Shown here piece after piece: positions 25,105 to 33,827 of a DNA stretch of 64,000 bases. A program made the translations under genes and the position numbers. Where the stretch lies: contig JANXOF010000051.1 in the NCBI GenBank assembly GCA_025353725.1, forward strand, positions 62,001 through 126,000, given 5' to 3'. Each line of letters opens with the position of its first letter. Positions within the stretch are counted from its first letter, which is position 1. The stretch comes from Polyangiaceae bacterium (lineage in GTDB: Bacteria > Myxococcota_A > Polyangia > Polyangiales > Polyangiaceae). The notes under the pieces were generated by a model. That model had not been told where the DNA came from. It did not search any database and saw only the letters and a program-made list of their open reading frames with translations.

Positions 25105-28100
25105 GTGTCAAATCAGGCATTGAGGGGCGTTTGGCTCGTCGGGTCAACCTCCGCGGTGATGCTGGCGCTCGCGATGTCGCTCGTCGCGTGTTCAGCGAAC
25201 AAGCCCGCAGCGGGCGACAACGGCTCCGCTAACCCGAGTGCAGCCTCGGCCACGGGTTGTGATCCGGCCAATCCGAGCGAGGGCTGCGCGTGCGCCAACG
25301 TTGGAGAGGGTGCCGCATGCGGTGTACAGCACCAAGCCACGGCGCAAGACGTGGTCTGCTCGCTAGGCCATACGCAATGTCTCCCGAGTGGAAAGTGGGA
25401 CGCATGCGCGAGCGAACGGCTCGTGACGCGAGCGCTTTCAGGGCTTCGGTTTCAGGCTCTCGGCGACGCTGGGCCATGCGCCGACCCGTGCACACCTGAT
25501 TGCACCACCACGGTCGACACTCCGTCGGGCATCGTCGCACCAACCGGATTGAGCACGGATGCGGGGCTCACGATCGTCCCCTCGACGCCGCCACCGAACA
25601 CGTGCACCGGACTCACGATAAGCCCATCGGTCGCCCCCGCCACGGACATTACCGTGACGTCGACGTCAGCACTTACGACCAATTATTTCACAAGTGCGCT
25701 CGTACCGCTCGGCTGCAACCCGACGGCGCCGTCACCGCTTTGGTACACGGATACCTTCGACGTCGCGCAGATGGACTCGGTCGTTCCCGGCAAGCTAACC
25801 GTTCTGGTGCCCATCGCGGGGCCTGTCGTCGTCGGCGCCTCGCTCGGCGCGTTCACAAGCACCGTCAATGCGCGCGTCATCGTGGCCGTTCAAGAGCTGG
25901 GACTCGCGAACCCGCCCCCCGTGGGCGCGACCTTTGCGCAATTTCCCGCGGAGCTCCCCGCGGACTCGGTCGACACCAAGCTCGAGATTCTTTACCCATA
26001 CTCGGGAACCGTATTGCCGTTGGGCCTTGCGGCGCCGCTCGTACAATGGCGCAACAGCGCACAGCCTGCGACCGGCGGCACCGTCGTCACCCTACGGTAC
26101 CCGGCAACGGGAGCGGCCATTTTCGAGGTCTCGCAGCTCGTCTCGGAAGGCATGACGGCGCCTGTTCCGTTGCGCGCCGCGCAGCCGCGCTACCCCGTTC
26201 CGCAGCCTCTTTGGTTTGCCTTCGAGCAGACCATTCAACGAAACCGCGGGACGCTTGGCGACACCGGGCGAATCTCGGTTCGGCGGCGTGTCGGCACCAC
26301 CACGTACAAGGCGAAATCCGTCGACGTGAAGATCGCGAGTGGCCAGCTCAAAGGGCTGGTCTACTACCAGTCTTACGGCACGGCGCTCGTGAACAACTTT
26401 TCAGGCGCGATGCAAACGACGGGCGGCGCATTTCCGAGTGGCAACTTCGGTGCGGCCACGCTCGTGATTCCACCGGGTGGTACGGCGCCGACCGTCGCTG
26501 CCGGCTTCAACGGAAGCGGCGGATGCTACGTTTGCCACTCGGCTTCAGCGGACGGAGCTACCCTTATCACGGCGAAAGACAGTTACGTACCTTACCGATA
26601 CACGTTTCCAGGAACTCCTCCGAATGGAGGAACTCCCTACGCGTCGGCAAATACGCTTATTTTTGCCGGCATCAATCCGACATCGACGCGCATTATGTCT
26701 AGCGCCGGCGGTCACGCAGGGGACTCGACTTCGCGCCTCTTCGATATTGGAGGGACACTCGTGTCTGGGCATAACATACCGACGGCACTGAAAGCTGGTT
26801 ATCCCGCATTCGCGACAGACAACTCAAAAGTGACATTCAACTTCCGCGGCGGCAGCGCGAGCCCGCTCTCGGGGTTGAGCGGCGATGGCAAGTCGGTGGC
26901 CGTCATGAACTTCGATGGTAACAAAACATTTTCTAACTTTCGTGTTCTCACAACGCCTACGGCGCCGTCGGTATGGCCAAACTTTCTCCCAGCTGGTCAG
27001 GATGGGCTCGTTTACCAAATCGAAACGCGCACGTCGCCAAACGGTGGCTACAGCTTTACGCGTCACGACTGCGAATGTTCGACGTACTCGGGGGCGACCG
27101 GTGAACTTTGGTGGGTCACAACGGGTGCTACGCCTGTCGCGGCGCGCCTTAACCAACTTAACGGCTATAACAGCGCAGGCACCGCTGGTACGCTTCCGGT
27201 CGATCCGCCCAATGGTCACGCCGGATTCGGTGGAACTGTAGGTCCAGCAGGCGCCGCGTTTTACGAACAAAACTACAACTACGAACCGACGGTCCTCCCG
27301 CAAACGATCGGTGGCTATTCGTGGGTTATTTTCACCTCGAGACGCGCTTACGGGAACGTCGCGACCATCAACCCGTACGCGTCCGACCCTCGATTCGACA
27401 ACATTAGCATCGACCCAACGCCGAAGAAACTTTGGGTGGCTGCGATAAGCAACTCGCCCACCGCAGGTACGGACCCAAGCTTTCCCGCGTTCTATTTACC
27501 TGGCCAGGAGCTCATCGCGGGTAACTCGAAAGCGGCATTCTCACTCGAGGCTTGTCACCCCGCCATCGTAAGCCCAGCGGCGCCCGCCCCCGCCAATTTG
27601 TGCGATTCAAACCTCGACTGCTGCGGTGGAGGTTCGACCGCCGCATGCGTTCTCGACCCACCCCCGCTCCTGAGTCCGCCGCAAAAGCATTGCGTTACTA
27701 CGGTCGTCGGAGCGTGCCGCGCAGTGGGCCAGAGCTGCCTACAAACCAGCAACTGCTGCAACGCGGTCAGCGGGGGCGTGTGCGCTGCCGGCGTGTGCAC
27801 TGACCCTCCGCCGTACTTTGAAGAAAAAACGTATTCGCGGGATTACGCGTCCGCCTGCGCGCCGGGTTACGTCGTTCGCTGGGGACTGTTCGACTGGCAG
27901 TCAAAGACGCCATCGGACTCGAAAGTAGCATTCTCTGCTCAACAGAGCCCCGACGGCACGACCTGGTCTCCGACCACGCCCCTGCTGTTCGGAACTGCTC
28001 AGGGCGCCGACGTACTCGGGGCAACCTGGGGAACGACAGGAACAAAGGTATCCGCGGCGCTTGGGTTCCCGAACGGCACGTCGAGCCAAACAAAACTGCG

Positions 28101-28194
28101 CATCACAATGAAGTTTATTCCCAGTACCGACAGGTCGAAGGCGCCGACCCTCATTGACTGGCGGCAGTCCATCGAATGCGTCGCCGCGGAATGA
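25105..28194 (+). CDS. large Cys-rich lipoprotein with a CxxCH motif
   Basis: About 1029 residues. The signal peptide ends in LVAC (Cys29 from GTG 25105). An ATG at 25027 is also in frame but would give an unusually long N-region. Near the N-terminus is a Cys motif, GCACANVGEGAAC...C...C..GKWDAC, shared with the lipoprotein at 31583. The middle is beta-rich, and one CYVCHS motif (haem-type CxxCH) follows a Gly-rich segment. A second Cys cluster (NLDCCGGG, SCLQTSNCC) precedes a C-terminal beta domain. It resembles large myxobacterial surface proteins of unknown role. Its stop overlaps the next start (ATGA). Confidence 0.6.
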   Translation: MSNQALRGVWLVGSTSAVMLALAMSLVACSANKPAAGDNGSANPSAASATGCDPANPSEGCACANVGEGAACGVQHQATAQDVVCSLGHTQCLPSGKWDACASERLVTRALSGLRFQALGDAGPCADPCTPDCTTTVDTPSGIVAPTGLSTDAGLTIVPSTPPPNTCTGLTISPSVAPATDITVTSTSALTTNYFTSALVPLGCNPTAPSPLWYTDTFDVAQMDSVVPGKLTVLVPIAGPVVVGASLGAFTSTVNARVIVAVQELGLANPPPVGATFAQFPAELPADSVDTKLEILYPYSGTVLPLGLAAPLVQWRNSAQPATGGTVVTLRYPATGAAIFEVSQLVSEGMTAPVPLRAAQPRYPVPQPLWFAFEQTIQRNRGTLGDTGRISVRRRVGTTTYKAKSVDVKIASGQLKGLVYYQSYGTALVNNFSGAMQTTGGAFPSGNFGAATLVIPPGGTAPTVAAGFNGSGGCYVCHSASADGATLITAKDSYVPYRYTFPGTPPNGGTPYASANTLIFAGINPTSTRIMSSAGGHAGDSTSRLFDIGGTLVSGHNIPTALKAGYPAFATDNSKVTFNFRGGSASPLSGLSGDGKSVAVMNFDGNKTFSNFRVLTTPTAPSVWPNFLPAGQDGLVYQIETRTSPNGGYSFTRHDCECSTYSGATGELWWVTTGATPVAARLNQLNGYNSAGTAGTLPVDPPNGHAGFGGTVGPAGAAFYEQNYNYEPTVLPQTIGGYSWVIFTSRRAYGNVATINPYASDPRFDNISIDPTPKKLWVAAISNSPTAGTDPSFPAFYLPGQELIAGNSKAAFSLEACHPAIVSPAAPAPANLCDSNLDCCGGGSTAACVLDPPPLLSPPQKHCVTTVVGACRAVGQSCLQTSNCCNAVSGGVCAAGVCTDPPPYFEEKTYSRDYASACAPGYVVRWGLFDWQSKTPSDSKVAFSAQQSPDGTTWSPTTPLLFGTAQGADVLGATWGTTGTKVSAALGFPNGTSSQTKLRITMKFIPSTDRSKAPTLIDWRQSIECVAAE

Positions 28195-29210
28195 TTCGAC
28201 GATGCGCTTGCAGAGCGTCGGCGCTCGCGCTCACCCTTGCCGCCGCTGCACTTCTGGTGGCGGCGTGTGCGAGCGACGGGTCGAGCTCCTCGAATCGACT
28301 ACCCGAAGGCGGCAACGCGAAGGGCGATGGTGGCCGTGATTCCGCGGCTGACGCCGGTGACGTTCTTTCACGAGCGACCGACGCGGGCGACAGCGGCGAC
28401 GCGAGCGAGCATGACAACGACCCTACCGACCCCGCGCCCACGTGCGCCCCGGTAATCGCTCTTGGGAACGCGAGTGTGCTTCCGTTTTCCACGCAGGATG
28501 ACGATGTCGGCCTCTCGGTGACACTCGACGGCTTGACAGCAGCCTGGAGTACAACATCCGGGTTGGTGGTGACTATCCACTCGGTTGACCGCGCTTCCAC
28601 GGCCGCTACCTTCGACACGGCGCGTACGCTTACCGGGCCATTTTCGCCGGGGCGCGTAGCGCTCACGCCGGACGGGCTAGGGCTCGCGGTCGTGAATGAG
28701 GATGGCCTCGGCTTCTCTCTCCTCCGCCGCGTGGCACGAGGCGATGCCTTTGGTGCGCCGACTGAGGGCGCATTTTCGCAGCTAAACGCCCAGGGAGCAG
28801 AGACGCTCGGTCCCGCCGGCGAACGCTACGCGGACCCGCTGTTCGCGCGAAATGGCGGCTACTTTTTCTTCTCCAGGTTCACGGCAGAGTCGACACGCAC
28901 GGTCCACTTGGCGTCTCGAATTTTGCTTGGCGATGCGTACTCCACAGGGGGGCTTTTCGCCGAAGCAACGTTCACAAGTACCCCTGGCGGGCGCAACATC
29001 GTGACGGGCGCGAGCGATGACGTTCGCACCCTTTTCGTTTGGAATCAGTCGACCAACAAAAGTCGTACGGTCCGCCTCAACGCTTCAGGTTTCGTGGTCT
29101 CGAGCGCCGAGCTGGGTCCAATGCGCGACGTCCAAACGTCGAGCGACTGCAGGACGTTTTACTTCTCTCAAGGCTCTCCCGCCGACATGTTCCGCGCTAC
29201 GCTGCCCTAA
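28191..29210 (+). CDS. lipoprotein with beta-propeller-like repeats
   Basis: A 339-residue lipoprotein (lipobox VAAC). After an Asp/Gly-rich linker, repeated strands of TolB/WD40-like character follow (LSVTLDGLTAAWSTTSG, VALTPDGLGLAVVNEDG, YFFFSRF). No enzyme motif is visible. The ATG at 28191 overlaps the stop of the large lipoprotein by 4 bp, which implies translational coupling and a joint function. It is convergent with the GlcD gene (28-bp gap). Confidence 0.65.
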   Translation: MIRRCACRASALALTLAAAALLVAACASDGSSSSNRLPEGGNAKGDGGRDSAADAGDVLSRATDAGDSGDASEHDNDPTDPAPTCAPVIALGNASVLPFSTQDDDVGLSVTLDGLTAAWSTTSGLVVTIHSVDRASTAATFDTARTLTGPFSPGRVALTPDGLGLAVVNEDGLGFSLLRRVARGDAFGAPTEGAFSQLNAQGAETLGPAGERYADPLFARNGGYFFFSRFTAESTRTVHLASRILLGDAYSTGGLFAEATFTSTPGGRNIVTGASDDVRTLFVWNQSTNKSRTVRLNASGFVVSSAELGPMRDVQTSSDCRTFYFSQGSPADMFRATLP

Positions 29211-29238
29211 ACCGAGGGGTGTCCCACACGCTGAAACT

Positions 29239-30672
29239 TCAGCAGCTGCCGTGCCCCGTCGGGAAGATTTTGCCTGGATTCAGTAGACTGCTCGGATCGA
29301 AAACACGTTTGAGGTCCTGCTGAATGCCGATGAGCTCGGGCGATTGCTCGAGAGGGAGGTAGGCGGCTTTGAGCACGCCGATTCCATGCTCTCCCGTGAG
29401 TGTTCCGCCGAGGCGAATCGTCGCGCGCATGAGCGCCTCGATGGCGCGGTCTACCGCAGGCCGGTCGCCCGCGTCGTCCCACAACCAGTTGACGTGCATG
29501 TTGCCGTCGCCGGCGTGACCGTACGTGAGATGCCGCACGCCCGTCTCGTCGCCGATGCGATCGACCTCGGCGAAAAGGTCGACTAAACGCGAGCGAGGCA
29601 CGACGACGTCCTCCGAAAGCTTGTATTGCGCAAGCTTTCGCGTGGCAGGCGAGAGCTTGCGGCGCGCCTCCCAGAGGCGAGCGCGCTGCGAAGCGTCTTG
29701 AGCGGCGACGACATCGATCGTTTTACCGCCCTCGGTGAGTGATTCGCCGAGGCGTTCGATCGCGTGGTCCAAGGACGCGTCATCGGTTCCGTCAATCTCG
29801 ATCAGCAACATGGCATTTGCGCGCGGGTCAACGGCGACGCCTTGAGCGCGAATGGCCGAGAGCGTCGGTCCGTCCATCAGCTCGAGGCAGCGCGGAACGA
29901 GACCTGAGGCCACGACGCGGGCCACGGCCGCGGCCGAATCGCGAACGTCCGCGAAGAGCGCGAGTACGGTCGCTACGGACGTGGGCTTCGGGATAAGTTT
30001 GAGGGTCAGCTCGGTGAACACACCGAGCGTGCCTTCGCTGCCGACGAGCAGCGCCGTGACGTCGTAGCCCGTGACGCCTTTCACCGTGCGCTTGCCCGTA
30101 CGCAGCACGCGCCCGCCCATCAGGCACACCTCAAGACCGAGCACGTAGTCGCGCGTGACGCCGTACTTGAACGCGCGCGGGCCCCCCGCGTTTTCCGCGA
30201 CATTACCGCCGATCATGCACGTTTTTAGGGAGTTCGGGTCAGGCGGGTAAAAGAGCCCCTCGGCCTCGACCGCGGCATGGAGCTCCGCGGTGATGAGCCC
30301 TGGCTGCACCACGGCGATGAGGTTTTGGCGGTCGATCTCAAGGATGCCAGACATCGGATGGGTCGCGAGCACGATGCCCCCCGCGACAGGCACGGCACCT
30401 CCCGTGCGTCCCGTCCCGCCCGCGCGCGGCGTGACCGGCACGCCGTGCGCTTCGGCAACAACGAGCGTAACCGCAACATCAGACGCATCGGCCGCGAGGA
30501 CCACGGCATCCGGCATCCGCCCGACAGCCTCGCTTTCGTCGAGCGCGTGCCTCGCTCGCCCGGCCTCGCTGGTATCGACTTTGGAAGGACCAAGCCTCTG
30601 CTCAAGCTCGAGGAGCGCGCGTTCAACGGCGGCTTTCGCGGGCAAGCGGACCGCTGGGGGAGCAACTAGCAC
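29239..30672 (-). CDS. FAD-linked 2-hydroxyacid oxidase/dehydrogenase, GlcD family
   Basis: A 477-residue FAD protein of the GlcD/D-lactate dehydrogenase group. The FAD-binding PCMH domain is at about 55-235, with TPRAGGTGRTGG, PDPNS and GGNVAENAGG. The C-terminal oxidase domain has the GHAGDGNMHVN metal/substrate motif and GEHGIG. The family oxidises glycolate, D-lactate or other 2-hydroxyacids and passes electrons to quinone or another acceptor. No glcE or glcF is adjacent. The start is GTG 30672. It might share substrates with the LarA-like protein, but the two genes are ~25 kb apart. Confidence 0.9.
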   Translation of the reverse strand: MLVAPPAVRLPAKAAVERALLELEQRLGPSKVDTSEAGRARHALDESEAVGRMPDAVVLAADASDVAVTLVVAEAHGVPVTPRAGGTGRTGGAVPVAGGIVLATHPMSGILEIDRQNLIAVVQPGLITAELHAAVEAEGLFYPPDPNSLKTCMIGGNVAENAGGPRAFKYGVTRDYVLGLEVCLMGGRVLRTGKRTVKGVTGYDVTALLVGSEGTLGVFTELTLKLIPKPTSVATVLALFADVRDSAAAVARVVASGLVPRCLELMDGPTLSAIRAQGVAVDPRANAMLLIEIDGTDDASLDHAIERLGESLTEGGKTIDVVAAQDASQRARLWEARRKLSPATRKLAQYKLSEDVVVPRSRLVDLFAEVDRIGDETGVRHLTYGHAGDGNMHVNWLWDDAGDRPAVDRAIEALMRATIRLGGTLTGEHGIGVLKAAYLPLEQSPELIGIQQDLKRVFDPSSLLNPGKIFPTGHGSC

Positions 30673-30749
30673 GCTTGTTTTGTAGCACTCTCGCCGTCGA
30701 CTTCGCGATCCTCCTTGAGGAGACCGCCCGACTCTTCTATCGAACGTGA

Positions 30750-31586
30750 GTGAGTGATTTTGTCCGCTTCAGAGGTACCGCGACTTATCTCACGAACGAC
30801 GCCATCGAGGCGGCGGTCAACGCCGCGCTCGCGCTTTCGAAGCCGCTCCTCGTCCGTGGGGAGCCTGGTACAGGCAAAACGCTCCTGGCGGAGGCGATCA
30901 CCGAAGCGCTTGGCCTCGAGCTCATTCATTGGCCCGTAAAGTCGACCACGCGCGCCCAAGACGGACTCTACGTTTACGACACGGTGCAGCGCCTCTACGA
31001 TTCGCGCTTCGGCGATGGCGACGTAAAAGACATTCGCCGCTACATCAAGCTTGGCCCCCTAGGGCGCGCATTTGCCGCGACGAAACGCGTCGTTTTGCTC
31101 ATTGACGAGGTCGACAAGGCAGACCTCGAATTTCCGAACGATTTACTTCACGAGCTTGATCGCATGCGCTTCGTCATCGGGGAGACCGGCGATGAGGTTG
31201 TCGCCGCCGAGCGGCCCATTGTCGTGCTTACGTCGAACAACGAGAAAGAGCTGCCCGACGCCTTCTTGCGGCGGTGCGTGTTCCACTTCATCGACTTTCC
31301 TGATGCGGAGCTGATGAAGCGCATCGTCGCCGTCCATCACCCTGACCTCGATCGCACGCTCATCGACCAAGCCGTCGTCTCGTTCTATCGGCTTCGTGAG
31401 CTGCCTCGCCTGCGCAAGCGACCGTCAACGAGCGAGCTTGTCGACTGGATGGCAGTGCTACGTAGCGCGGGGATTGGGAATGAACGCTTCATCAAGGAAC
31501 TCCCATTCCTGGGAGTACTCTTGAAGAAGGAGCAAGATATCGAAACGCTCGCCGCCGCGAGAAAAAGCGGCGCGTTTCGAGACTAG
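30750..31586 (+). CDS. MoxR-family AAA+ ATPase
   Basis: A 278-residue AAA+ protein. Walker A is GEPGTGKT (37-44) and Walker B is LLIDEVDKAD (116-125); sensor 1 is VLTSNN and an arginine-finger region is DAFLRRC. MoxR-type ATPases act as chaperone-like remodelers, usually paired with a VWA-domain protein encoded next to them. No VWA gene follows here; the next gene is a convergent lipoprotein whose end overlaps by 4 bp. The start is GTG 30750, divergent from the GlcD gene with a 77-bp gap. Confidence 0.88.
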   Translation: MSDFVRFRGTATYLTNDAIEAAVNAALALSKPLLVRGEPGTGKTLLAEAITEALGLELIHWPVKSTTRAQDGLYVYDTVQRLYDSRFGDGDVKDIRRYIKLGPLGRAFAATKRVVLLIDEVDKADLEFPNDLLHELDRMRFVIGETGDEVVAAERPIVVLTSNNEKELPDAFLRRCVFHFIDFPDAELMKRIVAVHHPDLDRTLIDQAVVSFYRLRELPRLRKRPSTSELVDWMAVLRSAGIGNERFIKELPFLGVLLKKEQDIETLAAARKSGAFRD

Positions 31587-32665
31587 AACTCGCCCTTACC
31601 CTCCTGCCCGCAACCCTGGCATTCCGGTAAGTCTGCATGGGCTCCGTTCCGACAGATGGGCGAACAATACTTGATGCGGTTGAAGACGTAGGAGCCGCCC
31701 GTACCGTTATCAATCTTGTCGCAAAGCTCGGATTCACCCATGACTCGCATTTCGCCGTAACCGCCGGTCACATTCCACTTCTTGACGCACGCTTGCTCTG
31801 CGGGGTCCGAGCTTACCCACGCAGCCAGGGGTGGAAACGCCTGCTCAACACCTGCTTTGAGGTAGTCGGCCTCCACGCATACGGGTTTCGCGATTGAACA
31901 ATCCGTCGCTTGAGGATTAGCGAAATCACCGGCTTTGATCTCGTAACAAAGCCTGTAGTGACCCGCGCAGTCGACGGTGAGTGTGTCGGTCGTCCACTGG
32001 ACGGCAGGTGCTTTCGGCGGTGGCGTCAACGCTTGGTCCGCGCAGGAGGCGGGGGAGTTGTCGACAGAGGACACCGCGAAGGCGGTCGTGACGTTGTCTC
32101 CTTCGCATTGCCCACCGTCGGGCACCGTGGTGCAGTAATTCTGAATGCATGGCACGAGATTCTTCAGCTTCCACTTGCCCAGTGAGAAGCACTTGCAGGC
32201 CTGAGCGCCGCGCGTTTTCCCGTCCTCGGGTCCGACCTGCCCTTCGCATGGTCCCCAGGCCCTGGAGGTCTCGTCTTTCTGGAAGCACTTGGTTCGGCCG
32301 TCTTTGCAAACGCCGAGGTTTCGCTTCGCGCGCAAGCCGGTCCAGCATGCGGCCTCCTCGCCTACTGTCGTGCAACTGCAGCCCGGCTTGTTTTTGTCAT
32401 CCGGGCAATCAAGGGTGCCACCAGGCGCAGGCGGTGGCTTCGGAGCGTTGGCGCCGCAGGTTTGCGGAAACGGATCGTTCGCGAGCAGGTCGCCGCTGTC
32501 CGGCTTTTCGTTTATGCCGAACCCGCCATCGCTACCAAAACCGCCGGAGCTCGCGTTGGGATCCGCGAACGTGCTGTCGGCACTCGAGCCGCAGGCAACA
32601 ACAACGAAGGCAACCGACGCTAGGGCGCCGAGGGCGACGAACACGTTTTGCGAAGTAGTGAGCAT
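31583..32665 (-). CDS. Cys-rich lipoprotein
   Basis: A 360-residue lipoprotein (lipobox VVAC) with about 25 cysteines. Residues ~95-145 hold the motif GCSCTTVGEEAAC...GVCKDGRTKC...GPC, which closely parallels the N-terminal Cys motif of the 25105 lipoprotein. The C-terminus has the C-x(3)-C pattern CSPICRNG and ends in ECQGCGQEG. Multiple disulfides in the periplasm or on the surface are likely. No enzyme family is recognised. Confidence 0.65.
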   Translation of the reverse strand: MLTTSQNVFVALGALASVAFVVVACGSSADSTFADPNASSGGFGSDGGFGINEKPDSGDLLANDPFPQTCGANAPKPPPAPGGTLDCPDDKNKPGCSCTTVGEEAACWTGLRAKRNLGVCKDGRTKCFQKDETSRAWGPCEGQVGPEDGKTRGAQACKCFSLGKWKLKNLVPCIQNYCTTVPDGGQCEGDNVTTAFAVSSVDNSPASCADQALTPPPKAPAVQWTTDTLTVDCAGHYRLCYEIKAGDFANPQATDCSIAKPVCVEADYLKAGVEQAFPPLAAWVSSDPAEQACVKKWNVTGGYGEMRVMGESELCDKIDNGTGGSYVFNRIKYCSPICRNGAHADLPECQGCGQEGKGEF

Positions 32666-32777
32666 TGGCTTTCACTGAGTAAAGCACATGCTCTTCGATG
32701 CGTCAGATGGGCGCGAATCGATCCATGAGCCTTCGCGAAAAATCTACGAAAAGGCTAATTTGATGCGCCGCTAGCGC

Positions 32778-33671
32778 CTATTTCGCGACAGGTAAACGTC
32801 GCTTGCCGCCGGGGCCACCACTGCGGTCGATCACGAGTCCAGGCTCCTCGCGAAGCATGTCTGCGCGTGCGGACACGGCCTCAACCACCTTGTCAGCAAG
32901 GTCTAAGTACGCCTTGGCCATGGCCCCCTCGGGCGCAGCCTGAACGACGGGAGTTCCCTTGTCTCCCCACTCGCGCACACTTTGGTCGATTGGAATTTGG
33001 GCGAGCAACGGAGCCTTCGCGAATTCGGCAACGGCCGCACCGCCGCCCTTGCCAAAGAGTTCGTGACGAACACCTGCCGGGTCGATGAACCAGCTCATGT
33101 TCTCGACGACACCGAGTACGGGAATGTCGACCTTGACACACATAGAGACTGATTTGAAGACATCGTCGGTCGCGACATTCTGAGGAGTGGTAACGATCAC
33201 CGCTCCTGTCACGCTCGTTCGCTGGGCAAGAGAAAGAGCGACGTCGCCCGTGCCGGGGGGAAGGTCGAGAACGAGGTAGTCGAGCTCTCCCCACGCCACG
33301 TCTTTCAGAAATTGCTGAAGCGCCCCATGAAGCATCGGGCCGCGCCAGATCACGGCGCTCTTCGGGTCGTCAAGCAGAAACCCAATCGACATCAGCTTGA
33401 TGCCGAACCTCTCGAGCGGCTCGATCGTTTTGCCGTCGGTCGAAACCGGCCGCCCCGCCACGCCGAGCATGGTCGGAATGGAGGGGCCGTAAATGTCAGC
33501 GTCGAGCAGGCCCGTACGAAACCCTCGTTTGGACAGCGCCATCGCGAGGTTGGTAGCGGTCGTGCTCTTTCCCACGCCGCCCTTTCCGCTCATCACGAGA
33601 ACGACATGTTTGACGCCCGTAAGCGGGTCATCAGGGCTCGCGGGGCGGCTTCTGTCAAGGGAGTCAGACAT
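32778..33671 (-). CDS. Mrp/NBP35-family P-loop ATPase lacking the CxxC motif
   Basis: A 297-residue MinD-like ATPase. The deviant Walker A is GKGGVGKST (29-37), followed by the signatures DADIYGPSIP and LDLPPGTGD. Mrp/ApbC proteins carry Fe-S clusters between two subunits using a CxxC near ENMS. Here ENMSWFIDPAGVRHELFG has no cysteine, and the whole protein has only one Cys. The N-terminal MIP18 domain of many Mrp proteins is also absent. The fold is certain; the Fe-S carrier role is doubtful without those cysteines. Confidence 0.85.
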   Translation of the reverse strand: MSDSLDRSRPASPDDPLTGVKHVVLVMSGKGGVGKSTTATNLAMALSKRGFRTGLLDADIYGPSIPTMLGVAGRPVSTDGKTIEPLERFGIKLMSIGFLLDDPKSAVIWRGPMLHGALQQFLKDVAWGELDYLVLDLPPGTGDVALSLAQRTSVTGAVIVTTPQNVATDDVFKSVSMCVKVDIPVLGVVENMSWFIDPAGVRHELFGKGGGAAVAEFAKAPLLAQIPIDQSVREWGDKGTPVVQAAPEGAMAKAYLDLADKVVEAVSARADMLREEPGLVIDRSGGPGGKRRLPVAK

Positions 33672-33827
33672 CGTTACCTCTGCAGCACATACTGCTGCTC
33701 ACGCGGGTCGACCGAGGTCACGGCATACACCGTCCGGCCGCCGTCGGCGAAGGGCATCCTCGACAAAATGAGTTCCGGCCCATGAGCGCCCAGAAGGCAA
33801 ACACGACCTCGATGCTAGCCTTGCAGG

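Noticed and set aside
25500-26702. 400-codon frame inside the large Cys-rich lipoprotein gene
   Set aside because: His/Arg-rich translation typical of an out-of-frame shadow; the lipoprotein frame has the signal peptide and motifs.
32728-32757. AGCCTT...AAGGCT inverted repeat after the Mrp gene
   Set aside because: Only six paired bases across a long loop and no T-run in the transcript direction, so it is too weak to call a terminator.
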